NCBI RefSeq assembly: GCF_015752205.1
Contig: NZ_JADOVG010000021.1
Coordinates: 1-59,740 of the forward strand
Direction: 5' to 3'
Length of the DNA stretch: 59,740 nucleotides
DNA from: Polaromonas sp. CG_9.7
GTDB lineage: Bacteria > Pseudomonadota > Gammaproteobacteria > Burkholderiales > Burkholderiaceae_C
Positions 26,186 to 34,873 of the stretch are shown piece after piece (positions within the stretch are counted from its first letter, which is position 1; every line of letters starts with the position of its first letter). Under the pieces are notes generated by a model that did no database searches, was not told where the DNA came from, and worked only from the letters and a program-made list of their open reading frames with translations. Made by a program: the position numbers and the translations under genes.

Positions 26186-27307
26186 TCACGCCCGCTTGTC
26201 CAAAAATTCTTGTATCAGCTTGACCAGCGCTTCGCTGTCACCGGCAGTCATAACTGATTTGAAGCGAACCATAGCGCGACCCTTGCTGTCCATTGAAAAC
26301 GTCGCCATATTTTTCCCTCGACTTCCGATTACGATTTTCTTAGTCTTCCTTTCTGCGTCGGTCACTTGGCGCCCAGACGCTGAATCAAGGTGCTGCCTTT
26401 GAGGTAATTCTTGTTCAGAAACCAGCAGTTCAAAAATTTCCTTTGAGGAAAGCTTTTCCTTGAACTCTTTCAATTCCCTTGCGCGATGAGTAACAGCCTC
26501 TGGGTCAACAAGCAACCGGTCTGTGAGAGGTTTGGCCCAGCGATATTGAATCTCAAGCGGTGTGGGAAAGGCATCAACAACGGTAGAAGGCAGCCTGGCA
26601 AGGGAAAGCGCTTTGCCAATTACTCCCGTATCACGGCCAACTGCTGACGCCAGGCGGGCATTGGAAGAAAATAGACCCCCGTCCAGCGCTTTCGCGTACA
26701 TCACTCCCTGTTCCCAAGGTGAGAGATCAGCGCGCAGCCTGTTTTCCCGGTCCATGTCGACAAAGAGTTCTTGCTCGGTGGTTTCCTCAATCAGGGCAAG
26801 CACTGGAATCCCCAGGTCTAAACATGCTCGATGGCGCCGGTGCCCAAAAACAATTTCGTATTCGTAGGGGGGGTTGAACGGTTCAACCCCCTCTTTTTCC
26901 GGAGATTTCGAAGGCTGCGATGCAATCTTGTTGTGGTCTTGCTCAATCGAGTCATTGGGCAGGGGACGAACTTTGATGGCCTGGACATTGCCGCCCGCGT
27001 TGTCAATCTCTGCTCGTAAGCTAATAAACTCCTCAGTTCGAAAGGAGTCTTCATGACGATTAGCCCATTGCGATGGTTTGATTACCTGCGGATCGAGCAA
27101 CCGCGCTGGTTTGGCTCCTTCATGTTTTGCATACTCAGCACGCAATGATTCGAGTTCAAGCCGGACCTTGGATTCATCAACAACGAATTGCGCCATTCCA
27201 CCGATTGCTGTTCGAGGACGGCCCACACTGGACGCTTGAATTGCTGATGCGCCAACACTTGCGGGCAAAGTTACTGAGTCACCCTTCTCAAATAATTTAC
27301 GTGCCAT
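26186..27307 (-). CDS. parB: ParB-family partition protein
   Basis: The 373-residue protein follows parA by 2 bp. The N-terminal ParB/Srx CTPase fold includes the KPSQWANRHEDSF segment (about residue 78), the box II-like YEIVFGHRRHRACLDLGIPV (about 150-170) and DRENRLRADLSPWEQGVMYAKAL (about 185-207). The HTH region with ARLASAVGRDTGVIGKALSLARLP follows. An insertion of about 25 residues before the GHRRHRA motif (DHNKIASQPSKSPEKEGVEP) is unusual and contains the DNA palindrome described separately. It would bind parS sites and spread with CTP to segregate the replicon with ParA. Confidence 0.92.
   Translation of the reverse strand: MARKLFEKGDSVTLPASVGASAIQASSVGRPRTAIGGMAQFVVDESKVRLELESLRAEYAKHEGAKPARLLDPQVIKPSQWANRHEDSFRTEEFISLRAEIDNAGGNVQAIKVRPLPNDSIEQDHNKIASQPSKSPEKEGVEPFNPPYEYEIVFGHRRHRACLDLGIPVLALIEETTEQELFVDMDRENRLRADLSPWEQGVMYAKALDGGLFSSNARLASAVGRDTGVIGKALSLARLPSTVVDAFPTPLEIQYRWAKPLTDRLLVDPEAVTHRARELKEFKEKLSSKEIFELLVSEQELPQRQHLDSASGRQVTDAERKTKKIVIGSRGKNMATFSMDSKGRAMVRFKSVMTAGDSEALVKLIQEFLDKRA
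26869..26891. other. Perfect 23-bp palindrome inside parB, candidate parS
   Basis: Arms GGGGGTTGAAC and GTTCAACCCCC surround a single central G with no mismatch. It lies within the coding sequence of the linker insertion of ParB. Centromere sites of ParB proteins are palindromes of about 14-16 bp, often near or inside the par genes. A second copy was not seen in the window. Confidence 0.45.
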
Positions 27308-27309
27308 GT

Positions 27310-28518
27310 TCAGTTAAATTTTGATTTACGATTGGACGAATCACGTAGCCATACGGCATGAACAAGGCGCTCCACATAAGCGACCAAACTGTCATAGGCT
27401 TCACGCGCGCGCTTGTAGGTTCGGGCAGAGCCGTCGTATCGAGATATATCGTAGACAGTAGCAAACTCTGCGCTTGATGTTGACGTAACGATTGTTTTTG
27501 GAATCTCGACAGGCAGTACCTTGTCACCATAAGTGGAGATAATCCACTTGCGGACCATCGCGCTTGCAGCGTCAGTTTCGACCCTTGACAGCAGAACGTT
27601 GATGAAATCGTATGTTTTGTTCAAATGTCCGCTGCCTGAAAGACTCTCAGACAGATCTGCAAACAAACTCCAAAACTGAGCACCCGATGCAAAGTCGAGT
27701 GCATTTGGTGGCAGCGGCATGATGATCCCATTGCTGGCCATCAATGCATTCACAGTGCCATACGATAAAGCTGGAGCAGTATCAATGATGATGACATCGT
27801 AGTCTTCACGGACATCATCTATTCCAAGATTCAAAACGTTCCAAAACTCAAAGCCCGCTTCGCGTACTTGTCTGGACGGAAGGGTAAATTCAATGCTGAA
27901 TAACAATGGGGCGGCCGCTACAAGGTCAATTCCATCCCAATATGTAGGCCTAATAGCGTAACGAATCGATTCTTCTTCCCCGGAGACCAGAAGCAAAAAT
28001 GTGTCCTTGTCTTCGACATCCAAATCCGGGAGCAAGCCGGTCAACGTGGTGAGCGAGCCTTGAGGGTCTGCATCAATCAGGAGAATGCGGTGCCCCAGCA
28101 ATGACAGGCCCTGTGCTAAAGCCATGGCTGTGGTAGATTTTCCGACACCCCCCTTGAAATTGGCAATGCTGATGACTACCGCTTCAGCGCCTTCAGGACG
28201 AAGTTTGTCTTTTCGCACATCTCTTACCCAGGTCCGCGCTTCTGCTAACGTAAATTCCTTTCCTCGGCGCTCGGGCCTGGTTACGCCTTGAGGAAGGGTG
28301 CCTTGTTCATCATTCTTCATTCTGTAAGCAAACGGACCACGGTCTATTCCGCAAAGCGTAGCTACTTCCGTCTGGTTGTAGGTGGGACTTACTTTTTTCG
28401 CTGTTGGTGCGAGCATGGTCGTTCTTACTGCACTGACCATGTCACTGGCCCTTGCTGCTTGCTGAACGATATCGCTCATGGTCATGGGCTGCAGTAAGTT
28501 CTCGCTAACAGATTTCAT
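27310..28518 (-). CDS. parA: ParA-family partition ATPase with N-terminal HTH
   Basis: The start at 28518 (MKSVSENLL, 402 residues) is preceded by a purine-rich AAAAGAAAAG. The frame is open to 28620, but that part looks non-coding. Residues about 45-110 form a MerR-like HTH (SPTYNQTEVATLCGIDRGPFAYRMK), as in type Ia ParA proteins that repress their own operon. The ATPase domain has the deviant Walker A NFKGGVGKSTTA (about 120-131), LLIDADPQGSLT and the Walker B DVIIIDTAPALS. Together with parB 2 bp downstream it forms an operon whose promoter region carries two strong palindromes. Confidence 0.94.
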   Translation of the reverse strand: MKSVSENLLQPMTMSDIVQQAARASDMVSAVRTTMLAPTAKKVSPTYNQTEVATLCGIDRGPFAYRMKNDEQGTLPQGVTRPERRGKEFTLAEARTWVRDVRKDKLRPEGAEAVVISIANFKGGVGKSTTAMALAQGLSLLGHRILLIDADPQGSLTTLTGLLPDLDVEDKDTFLLLVSGEEESIRYAIRPTYWDGIDLVAAAPLLFSIEFTLPSRQVREAGFEFWNVLNLGIDDVREDYDVIIIDTAPALSYGTVNALMASNGIIMPLPPNALDFASGAQFWSLFADLSESLSGSGHLNKTYDFINVLLSRVETDAASAMVRKWIISTYGDKVLPVEIPKTIVTSTSSAEFATVYDISRYDGSARTYKRAREAYDSLVAYVERLVHAVWLRDSSNRKSKFN

Positions 28519-28540
28519 TTGCTTTTCTTTTATGTAATTG

Positions 28541-28594
28541 CACGCACGATGCGTGTTTGCACAATTTTCGCTTGTGAAGCTAATTTGTGCAAAC
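28541..28594. promoter_or_regulatory. Paired palindromes upstream of parA (operator or parS candidates)
   Basis: Two perfect dyads are adjacent: CACGCA-CGA-TGCGTG at 28541-28555, and GTTTGCACAA (28555-28564) inverted as TTGTGCAAAC (28585-28594) across 20 bp. They begin 23 bp upstream of the parA start codon, where the HTH of a type Ia ParA would bind for autorepression. Confidence 0.55.
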
Positions 28595-28595
28595 T

Positions 28596-28767
28596 TTTTC
28601 TGGAAAAATCCTGCATTCACTCATGCGAAGGCTTTTGTTTTCAAAAATCAATCCTGATGGACTGTCTACAGGGATTTATAAGTTTGTAACTCTTCAAAAC
28701 CCTCTAATACCTTTAGGTATTGTTTTTCTTTTTAAAATCAACAACTTAGATTGTTTTTTTGAGCCAT
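28596..28767. other. AT-rich segment of the putative replication origin
   Basis: A clearly AT-rich stretch (long T and A runs) between the parA operators and the iteron-like repeats. It includes a 7-bp dyad AATACCT-TT-AGGTATT at 28706-28721 followed by TGTTTTTCTTTTT. This is the expected position of a DNA-unwinding element. No consensus DnaA box TTATCCACA was seen. Confidence 0.45.
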
Positions 28768-28881
28768 TACAGGATACTTCCGAGGCACTTCGGGAGCCTT
28801 TTGCAGGGGATACAGGACATTTCTGCGGAACTTCAGGATGCTGGCAGGGTGGATACAGGAAAGAAACTGCACACTTAAAAG
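28768..28881 (+). repeat. Iteron-like direct repeats with 43-bp period
   Basis: TACAGGA begins at 28768, 28811 and 28854, exactly 43 bp apart. The first two repeats share TACAGGA, then a TTC, GG and ACTTC.GGA pattern over 28 bp and a GCAGGG tail. The third copy is degenerate after its first ten bases. They end about 170 bp upstream of the rep gene, as expected for binding sites of an iteron-type Rep initiator. Confidence 0.55.
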
Positions 28882-29034
28882 GCCGCTTTTTGCTACCTGA
28901 GCAACGGCATTTTTTACTTTTAGCGGAGCTTCAGCGCTAAGCCGGCTTCCCTCACATGAGACGTTTCAGGAAAAATCCTCGCGATTTTTCTCCTCTTAGC
29001 ACTTTTCCAGCGCCGCAGTGAAGAAGAAATTTAC

Positions 29035-30447
29035 ATGAAATCTTTTATTCATCTAAAGGAATCCTGCGATACAGTCAAAGGCATGAAGTCCCTAGATGCC
29101 GTCAAAAAGCCTCACGTTCGCGATGTTGACCTGAAAAAGCCCGTCACGGCGCTAGCCATTACGGCCAGGAGCGAGCGCATCTCTGCATTGGCCAGGAAAA
29201 CCTATAACGTATTACTTCACCTGTCCCAAAATGACAAGGAAGCAGGACATGATCGCGAAGTTCATACGGCCCCGCTTTCAGACATTGTTCATTTGCTTGA
29301 ATACGATTCAAATGACTTGAATCTGATCAAAAAGCATCTGAAGTCGATGATCTCGACGGTGGTTGAATGGCAGTCGCCGACGACAGGCGAGGGTACCGAC
29401 TGGGATGCCTGCGGTTTGCTAGCGCATTGCAAGATCAGAAAGCAGCGCGCCGAGGTGTGGGTTGACTGGTCATTTGCTGTTAACTTGCGCAGCGAACTGC
29501 TCAATCCGACAATCTTTGCCCGCATCAAAATGGAAGTGGTTTCCCAGCTGCGTACCCATCCTGCAGTCTTTCTATACGAATTGGCCTGTCGCTACCAAAA
29601 CATAGGCCGCAGCCCACGCCAGCCTTGGCGCTGGTGGCATGACCCCATGACAGGCCGGATTCCCGATGAGGCCAGGCTGGAAAAACTTGAGTACTCTTTT
29701 TTTAAACGGGACACTTTAAAGCCAGCCGTTGCTGAAGTAAATGCTGCCTCGCCTTTTGATATAGAGTTGGTTGAGCATCGTCGTGGTCGCTACATATCGG
29801 AAGTGCAGTTTTTTATCAAGAAAAAGGCAGTTGATGCCTGTGCAGACCGAAAGGCCCCTGAAAAAGTCGATCTGCAATCCATTCACTTGGCGCGCCAATT
29901 GGGTATACCTGATGAACGCATTGAGCATATTGTCGAGACCTACGGTAACGAAGCGCTGATCACGGCCTTGCCAGAACTGTCCCGGCGCGTTCAGTCTGCC
30001 TATCCAGAGCCCGTGCGAGATCCCACGCGATACTTGGTGTCGATCATGCCGGGACATGCTACTCAGGCGACGCGGGCCGCAGCTGAAAAAGCTGCCAAGG
30101 CCATTCCTACGAGTAGCCAGGCGCTGGCTTCCAAAACTCAACGCCAACTCGCTTGGCGCAACGCTTGGACCAGCCAGCGTCTGGCCGTCATTGAATCAGA
30201 CTTCAAGGCCATGTCTGCTGCCGAGCAAGAAGCATTAACCCAACAGGTGATCAACGCCATGGAAACAGCGGGCCTTCATTCTCAGATCATCAAAAGGCTT
30301 CGAAAGGATGGGTGGCAGCATCCCCTAGTCAAGTCCAAGTTTCTCGGTACCTATGCCGAGGCGGCTTTTGGTGAGAACTGGAATCAGCCGAGCGACAAGG
30401 AGCTACTAACAGTCGCTGCGACGATGGGCGATATTGGCGTAGCCTGA
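29035..30447 (+). CDS. Replication initiator protein (Rep_3 type)
   Basis: The 470-residue protein contains the winged-helix initiator fold. Residues about 40-130 (SERISALARKTYNVLLHLSQND) form the first WH domain, and a second follows to about residue 270 (HPAVFLYELACRYQNIGRSPRQPWRWW, then LEYSFFKRDTLKPAVAEVNAAS, a Rep_3 signature). The C-terminal 200 residues are charged and of unknown function, longer than in small plasmid Reps, which fits large plasmid or chromid initiators of Burkholderiales. A purine-rich GAAGAAG precedes the ATG at 29035. It is divergent from parAB across a 516-bp region with operators and iterons, giving a complete replication and partition core. Confidence 0.85.
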   Translation: MKSFIHLKESCDTVKGMKSLDAVKKPHVRDVDLKKPVTALAITARSERISALARKTYNVLLHLSQNDKEAGHDREVHTAPLSDIVHLLEYDSNDLNLIKKHLKSMISTVVEWQSPTTGEGTDWDACGLLAHCKIRKQRAEVWVDWSFAVNLRSELLNPTIFARIKMEVVSQLRTHPAVFLYELACRYQNIGRSPRQPWRWWHDPMTGRIPDEARLEKLEYSFFKRDTLKPAVAEVNAASPFDIELVEHRRGRYISEVQFFIKKKAVDACADRKAPEKVDLQSIHLARQLGIPDERIEHIVETYGNEALITALPELSRRVQSAYPEPVRDPTRYLVSIMPGHATQATRAAAEKAAKAIPTSSQALASKTQRQLAWRNAWTSQRLAVIESDFKAMSAAEQEALTQQVINAMETAGLHSQIIKRLRKDGWQHPLVKSKFLGTYAEAAFGENWNQPSDKELLTVAATMGDIGVA

Positions 30448-30951
30448 ACATTTCAATGTTGAAGATGATGATGCGCTTTCCGTGCGCCAGGCATTGACAA
30501 TCCGCTTGCACATATCTTCGGTCGACTGACGATAGGCTGGTCAAGATGGCTCGGCAAATACTGCCTTGCTGACTGCAGCTACGTGCTTGCTGGCCGGCGG
30601 GTGCTTGCGACAAATGAGAAAACTCTTTGGGTTGTTGATGAGCCAGAGGTACGTGCCGGTGCTTAGCACCGTCAGGCTCTCGGGCTACGCCCCGTGCCCG
30701 GAGTCCCGGTCACGGCCCTGGCGGGCTTCGATCCTTCACGCCTTCGGCCCTGCCGGGCCTGCGCGCTGCGCTTGCCCACTCGATGCGGGAGCGGGGAGGG
30801 CGGGTTTGCTGATTTCCTTCACCGTACCACGGCGTTCTCGCCGTCAAGGTCTGCGTGCGCTGTGCGCGCTGGCGTCCTGGCGGCCGTCTTCGAACCTTGA
30901 CCGCTGCGCTGTGAACCGAGCCGGAACCGGGCAATCCCGCCGGAGACTGAC
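30448..30951. other. Intergenic stretch after rep, no gene recognised
   Basis: About 500 bp, GC-rich in its second half, with no frame resembling a protein family. A short dyad GGTGC-TTA-GCACC lies at 30657-30669. It ends at the ATG of the split IS701-type gene, so part of it may be that element's left end. Confidence 0.35.
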
Positions 30952-31024
30952 ATGTCACACGAATTTCCTTCATCTTCTCTTGATGCCTGCGCTCTTTTGG
31001 TTCGCGAGCAGACCGGGTCGTACC

Positions 31025-32438
31025 CAATCTACCCAAGTTAAGGATTTGACTCTGGAAGTCAGAAAAATAGTTGGGAATCGATCAAATAAAGCTTGACAAA
31101 GTGCAGTAATTTTTTTGCCAGTGAGAATTTTTTATCTCATTGGCGAACATGTCTCTTTCTGCTCTTTTTTCCGATATTTCTGCGCACCTGACGTCCCCCG
31201 AGTTTCTCAAGTCCGCTCGTCATCCCGCGCATCCCACTGCATTTACGCGAATACGCAAGTTGCCATTGCCGTCTCTGGTGGCGCTGCTGTTGTGCGGCAT
31301 GCGCATGAGCATCCAGGCCGAACTCGACCAGTTTTTCGCCCATTTACGCCAACAAGCCCAGCTCGTGCGCAACGTTTCTGAACAAGCCTTCTCTCAGGCG
31401 CGCGCGAAACTGTCCTTGGACGCCATCCCGCAGCTCAACGACTGGCTGATTGAGCGCGCCCGACACTATGGCTTTTTGCCCCTGTGGCGTGGTTTACGCT
31501 TGGTCGCCGCCGATGCCTCCACTGTGCGCTTTGGCGTGCGCACCAGCAATGTCAATTGTCCTGCGCTGGCCGATCAAATTGCCTTTGGTCTGTTTCTGCC
31601 CACGGCGGAGTTGATGCTTGCCACCTCGCTGTACAGCGTGCGTGACAACAACGAGCGTCAGATGCTGTTCGAGCACCTTGATCGCCTGTCCAGCAGTGAT
31701 TTGCTGCTGATGGATCGGGGCTATCCCTGCTGCTGGCTGGTGTCGGTGTTGAACCAGCGCAGACTACCGTTTTGCATGCGCGTGGAGAAATCCGGAAGCG
31801 GCAATTTCGCCTGCGTGCGCGACTTCCTGCGCAGCGGATTGACAGAAAAAAACGTGATGCTGCGCGCCCCCAATAAACGCGATTGCGAAGACTACGAATG
31901 CCCGCGCGAACCGCAAACCGTGCGTCTGGTACGCCACATCGCCCCCAATGGAGCTGTACGTGTCTTGATGACAAACCTGCTGGATAGACAGCGCTTCCCG
32001 GCGGCTTGCTTTAGCGACCTGTACCACCAGCGTTGGGGTATCGAAGAGGCGTTCAAACGTCTCAAGCACAGGCTTAATCTGGAGCATGTATCGGGCTTGT
32101 CACAGCAAGCCGTTGTTCAAGATGTCGCGGCAAAAATCTTGTGCGACAACTTGCAGGCATTGACCTCCAGGGCCGCCCATGAGGGCGCCCACCTGCCTGA
32201 GTCAGGGCGCATCAATCATGCCTATGCACACACCGTCCTCAAGCCCCTGCTGCCAGGTTTGCTGCTTGCCAAGAAAGTCGGAAAAATGCTTCGTGAGGTG
32301 CTGCGACTGATCGCCAAAATGACATACCGCCACCGCGATGGCGTGTCAAAGCCGCGCAAGCCCAGGCCAAAACCACACAAATACATGACTCAGAAAAATT
32401 GCTGATGTGACTCGATTTGTCTTAACTTGGGGAGATTG
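31025..32438 (+). mobile_element. IS4-family insertion sequence, 1414 bp, with 10-bp target duplication
   Basis: The inner ends are inverted: CAATCTACCCAAGTTAAG at the left and, read inward, CAATCTCCCCAAGTTAAG at the right (17 of 18). Both flanks carry GGGTCGTACC (31015-31024 and 32439-32448), a perfect 10-bp duplication of the target. The exact boundary is ambiguous by 2 bp because the target copy ends in CC. Good ends and duplication suggest a recent insertion. Confidence 0.88.
31149..32405 (+). CDS. IS4-family transposase, intact
   Basis: The 418-residue transposase starts at the ATG 31149 (MSLSALFSDI). A TTG three codons earlier is possible. The DDE residues are in LRLVAADASTVRFG (first Asp), LLLMDRGYPC (second Asp) and the YREK-like block LYHQRWGIEEAFKRLKHRLNLEHVSG (Glu), which is diagnostic for IS4. 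Length and motifs are complete. Confidence 0.92.
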   Translation: MSLSALFSDISAHLTSPEFLKSARHPAHPTAFTRIRKLPLPSLVALLLCGMRMSIQAELDQFFAHLRQQAQLVRNVSEQAFSQARAKLSLDAIPQLNDWLIERARHYGFLPLWRGLRLVAADASTVRFGVRTSNVNCPALADQIAFGLFLPTAELMLATSLYSVRDNNERQMLFEHLDRLSSSDLLLMDRGYPCCWLVSVLNQRRLPFCMRVEKSGSGNFACVRDFLRSGLTEKNVMLRAPNKRDCEDYECPREPQTVRLVRHIAPNGAVRVLMTNLLDRQRFPAACFSDLYHQRWGIEEAFKRLKHRLNLEHVSGLSQQAVVQDVAAKILCDNLQALTSRAAHEGAHLPESGRINHAYAHTVLKPLLPGLLLAKKVGKMLREVLRLIAKMTYRHRDGVSKPRKPRPKPHKYMTQKNC

Positions 32439-33792
32439 GGGTCGTACCGGCCGGCACAGACCGCGCTGGTCGGTGCAGAGCCGATGGTTCAGGCGCAGGC
32501 CGCCGAGGTGCAGCGGCTGCAGTTTTTCCTTTCCGAGGCCGCCTGGGACGCCGAAGCGATCAATGCCCAGCGCCTGGCACTGCTGGTAGATGAGCCGGCC
32601 ACGGCCCCGGCGGCGCACGGAGTCCTGATCATCGATGACACGGGCGATCGCAAGGACGGCAGCGCCACCGACCATGTGGCGCGCCAGTACCTCGGCTCGG
32701 TGGGAAAAATCGACAACGGCATCGTGGCGGTGACCACGCTGTGGGCTGATGAGGCGCGCTACTATCCGCTGCATGTAGCGCCGTACACGCCGGCCGTGCG
32801 ACTGGCGCACGGCAAGCACGATGCGGCGTTTCATACCAAGCCGCAAATTGCACTGGAGCTGGTCGAGCGCGCGCAAGCAGCGGGCATCGCGTTCAGCTCT
32901 ATCGTGGCAGACTGCTTTTATGGCGACGACAGGGCTTTGGAGAAGGCACTGCTCGATCGCCGTTTGCCGCATGTTCTGGCGCGCCGCGGCGCCTTTGGGC
33001 GCGGCTGGGCACCGGCCGAGGCGGACCATTCGTTTGCCGATGCGGCCGAGGCGCTGCCGCTGAGTGCCTGGCGTGAAGTGACTCGCCGCTTCCGGGACGG
33101 TCACACCGAGCACTGGTGGGCCGCCGAGCTGACCCTGTTCGGCTATGGGCCGGACCAGCCGGTGCGCGCTGTGTGCGCCACGACCAATCGGCGTGCGTTG
33201 CCGGCCCTGTCGACCTGGTACCTCACTACCAACTTATCACGCGAGCAGGCCCCGCTGGGCGAAGTCGTGCGGCTGTACGGTCTGCGCAATTGGGCCCGGC
33301 AAAGCTACAAGCAGATGAAAGATGAGCTCGGCTGGGCCGACTTCATGGTTCGAAGCGACCGGGCCATTCGTCGCCACTGGACGCTGGTGTGCTGCGCATT
33401 TGCCTTTTGCTGGTGGCACGCTGCCTGTCAAGCCTGCGCGGACGACTCGTCCACGCAACTCACTGGTATCGCCGAAGCGCCGTCCGAGGCGGGGGAAAAA
33501 AACCGGCCCCGTCAAGGCGCTGCCGTGCTGGCCGCGCCTGCTGCGCGCGGTGCGCGCCTGGCTGACCCCGGCGTACTGGCTGGCACGCTGCTGGGCCGCC
33601 TTTGCCAGCGCGCCCCCGCCGGCCGAGCTCGCCGAACTGCTCGGCGCCCTGAACGCCGGCCACGGGATTAACCTCTATCTCCAGCTTTAACAAACTACCG
33701 CTAAAGTAGCTGATTAACCCGAGCCTTCACGGCCGACTAAAACTGGCTGCCTGTCCTAGCCCGCCTCGCCGACGGGTGTTATGTTTAGATTT

Positions 33793-33814
33793 TGAGCGTT
33801 ATCTTAGGGGGGTG
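33793..33814 (-). other. dif-like recombination site, right copy (inverted)
   Basis: Read on the minus strand this repeats all 22 bp of the segment at 23875-23896: CACCCC, the arm CCTAAGATAA and the spacer CGCTCA. The second arm differs (AAATCTAAAC instead of TTATCTCAGG), retaining only ATCT. The site therefore looks like a half-match partner, similar to an att hybrid. The two sites are in opposite orientation, 9.9 kb apart. Confidence 0.6.
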
Positions 33815-33839
33815 CTGGAGTTGGGTCTCGTTGGCTGGC

Positions 33840-34010
33840 CTAAAGAAGCACCTCCACGCCGTAGGAATTTAGCATCCCCTGCGCGTGCGGGTGCGTGAAC
33901 TTCAAGGCGTTGTTCAACAAATTCATCAGGGCCGCCAGCATCAGGTTGTGGTTGCCTCCAGCTCGGCCCCGTCTTTGGCGTCGGCGATGAATTCCACCAA
34001 CTAGAGCAAC
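33840..34010 (-). pseudogene. Histidine kinase remnant (N-box region)
   Basis: On the minus strand one frame reads LVEFIADAKDGAELEA and another, after a shift, LMLAALMNLLNNALKFTHPHAQ. The latter is the N-box of a histidine-kinase ATP-binding domain. Only about 50 residues are left in two frames. Confidence 0.5.
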
Positions 34011-34029
34011 TGCAGACGCAATTGTGGGC

Positions 34030-34860
34030 TCACAAAGCCTCGAATCCATAAAGTTCGGCCGGGTTGTCTACCAGCAGGCGTTGACGCATGGGTGCATCGC
34101 CTGCCAGCCGCAGCGTCCAGTCCAGCAGGGCCGAATTGCTTGGCACGGGCATTACATTGAGGTGCGGCCAGTTGCTGGCCCACAAGCAGCGCTCGGGATG
34201 GGAAGCCGCTAGCGCCTGAACCAGCGGTGCGATATCGGTATAACCAGGCGGTCCGCTGCCCGAGCTTTCATACGGTGCCGACAGCTTGATCCAGGCCTTG
34301 CCGTGGTCTAGTATGCGACGCAGTGACGCGAAAGCAGAATTTTGTGTGTCCACAGGACCGAGAAATTTTCCGATGTGGTCGATGGCAAGCCGGCACGGCA
34401 GGCGCAATAGCATGGGCTCGTGTTGCGGCAACTCGTGCCCATTGAGCTGCAGGTTGATGTGCCAGCCCCGAGCAGCCAGGCGTACGGCCATCGGCTCAAG
34501 ATGGCTCCACGGTAGCAAGCCGCCGGGCAACATCATGAAGCGTACGCCACGGATGCCGCTTTGGTGCAACTGGTCCAGTTCTTCATCGCTGACCGACAGC
34601 GGCACGGTGGCCACGCCGCGCGCGTCCATACCCCCTTGAGCGAGTTCGGCAACGGCGGCCTGTGTGCAGGCGTTGTCAAAACCATAGCCTGTGGGCTGCA
34701 CGACCACGGCGCGCTGCAAGCCCAGTGCGCGCTGGACCTCGCGGTAGCGGGTGGCTGGGGCAAGGGGCGGCGTGAAGGTCGCCATCGGTGCCAGTGCATA
34801 ACCCCTTTCAAAGACATGAAGGTGGCAGTCGCAGGCGCCTTGTGGCAGCATGGCGGTCAT
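34030..34860 (-). CDS. Amidohydrolase-2 family hydrolase (lactonase/PDC-hydrolase-like)
   Basis: The 276-residue TIM-barrel metalloprotein of COG3618 type begins with the metal motif ACDCHLHVF. GLQRAVVVQPTGYGFDN, GIRGVRFMML and LAIDHIGKF are typical strand ends of the fold. The strand-8 motif, usually GSDWPH, reads WASNWPH, with Asn in place of the Asp; this change occurs in part of the family. Relatives hydrolyse sugar-acid lactones or 2-pyrone-4,6-dicarboxylate. It is 13 bp downstream of a 2-hydroxyacid dehydrogenase and in a minus-strand set with a LacI regulator and a TRAP receptor, which points to sugar-acid or aromatic-acid use. The substrate is not determined. Confidence 0.82.
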   Translation of the reverse strand: MTAMLPQGACDCHLHVFERGYALAPMATFTPPLAPATRYREVQRALGLQRAVVVQPTGYGFDNACTQAAVAELAQGGMDARGVATVPLSVSDEELDQLHQSGIRGVRFMMLPGGLLPWSHLEPMAVRLAARGWHINLQLNGHELPQHEPMLLRLPCRLAIDHIGKFLGPVDTQNSAFASLRRILDHGKAWIKLSAPYESSGSGPPGYTDIAPLVQALAASHPERCLWASNWPHLNVMPVPSNSALLDWTLRLAGDAPMRQRLLVDNPAELYGFEAL

Positions 34861-34873
34861 GGGCGTGTTATTT

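Larger units (their letters stand above)
30952..33690 (+). pseudogene. IS701-type transposase, split by an IS4 element and frameshifted
   Basis: The gene begins ATG at 30952 (MSHEFPSSSLDACALLVREQ), is interrupted after 31024, and resumes at 32449 in the same frame once one copy of the 10-bp duplication is removed (TGSYRPAQTALVG). The catalytic core matches IS701: DDTGDRKDGSATDHVARQYL, VADCFYGDD and WARQSYKQMKDELGWADF. The frame then shifts at the run G5A7 near 33494-33505: the expected C-terminus (WPRLLRAVRAWLTPAYWLAR to INLYLQL, stop 33688-33690) is in a different frame. The N-terminal part is shorter than in known IS701 transposases, so an earlier deletion is possible. It is not functional. 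Confidence 0.75.

Noticed and set aside
30566..31096. Plus-strand 176-residue ORF upstream of the IS4 element
   Set aside because: Its composition looks random, it crosses the IS4 left boundary and has no family resemblance.
33494..33505. Programmed -1 ribosomal frameshift at the A7 run of the IS701-type gene
   Set aside because: The downstream frame needs a +1 (or -2) shift, and the gene is already broken by IS4, so recoding is unlikely.
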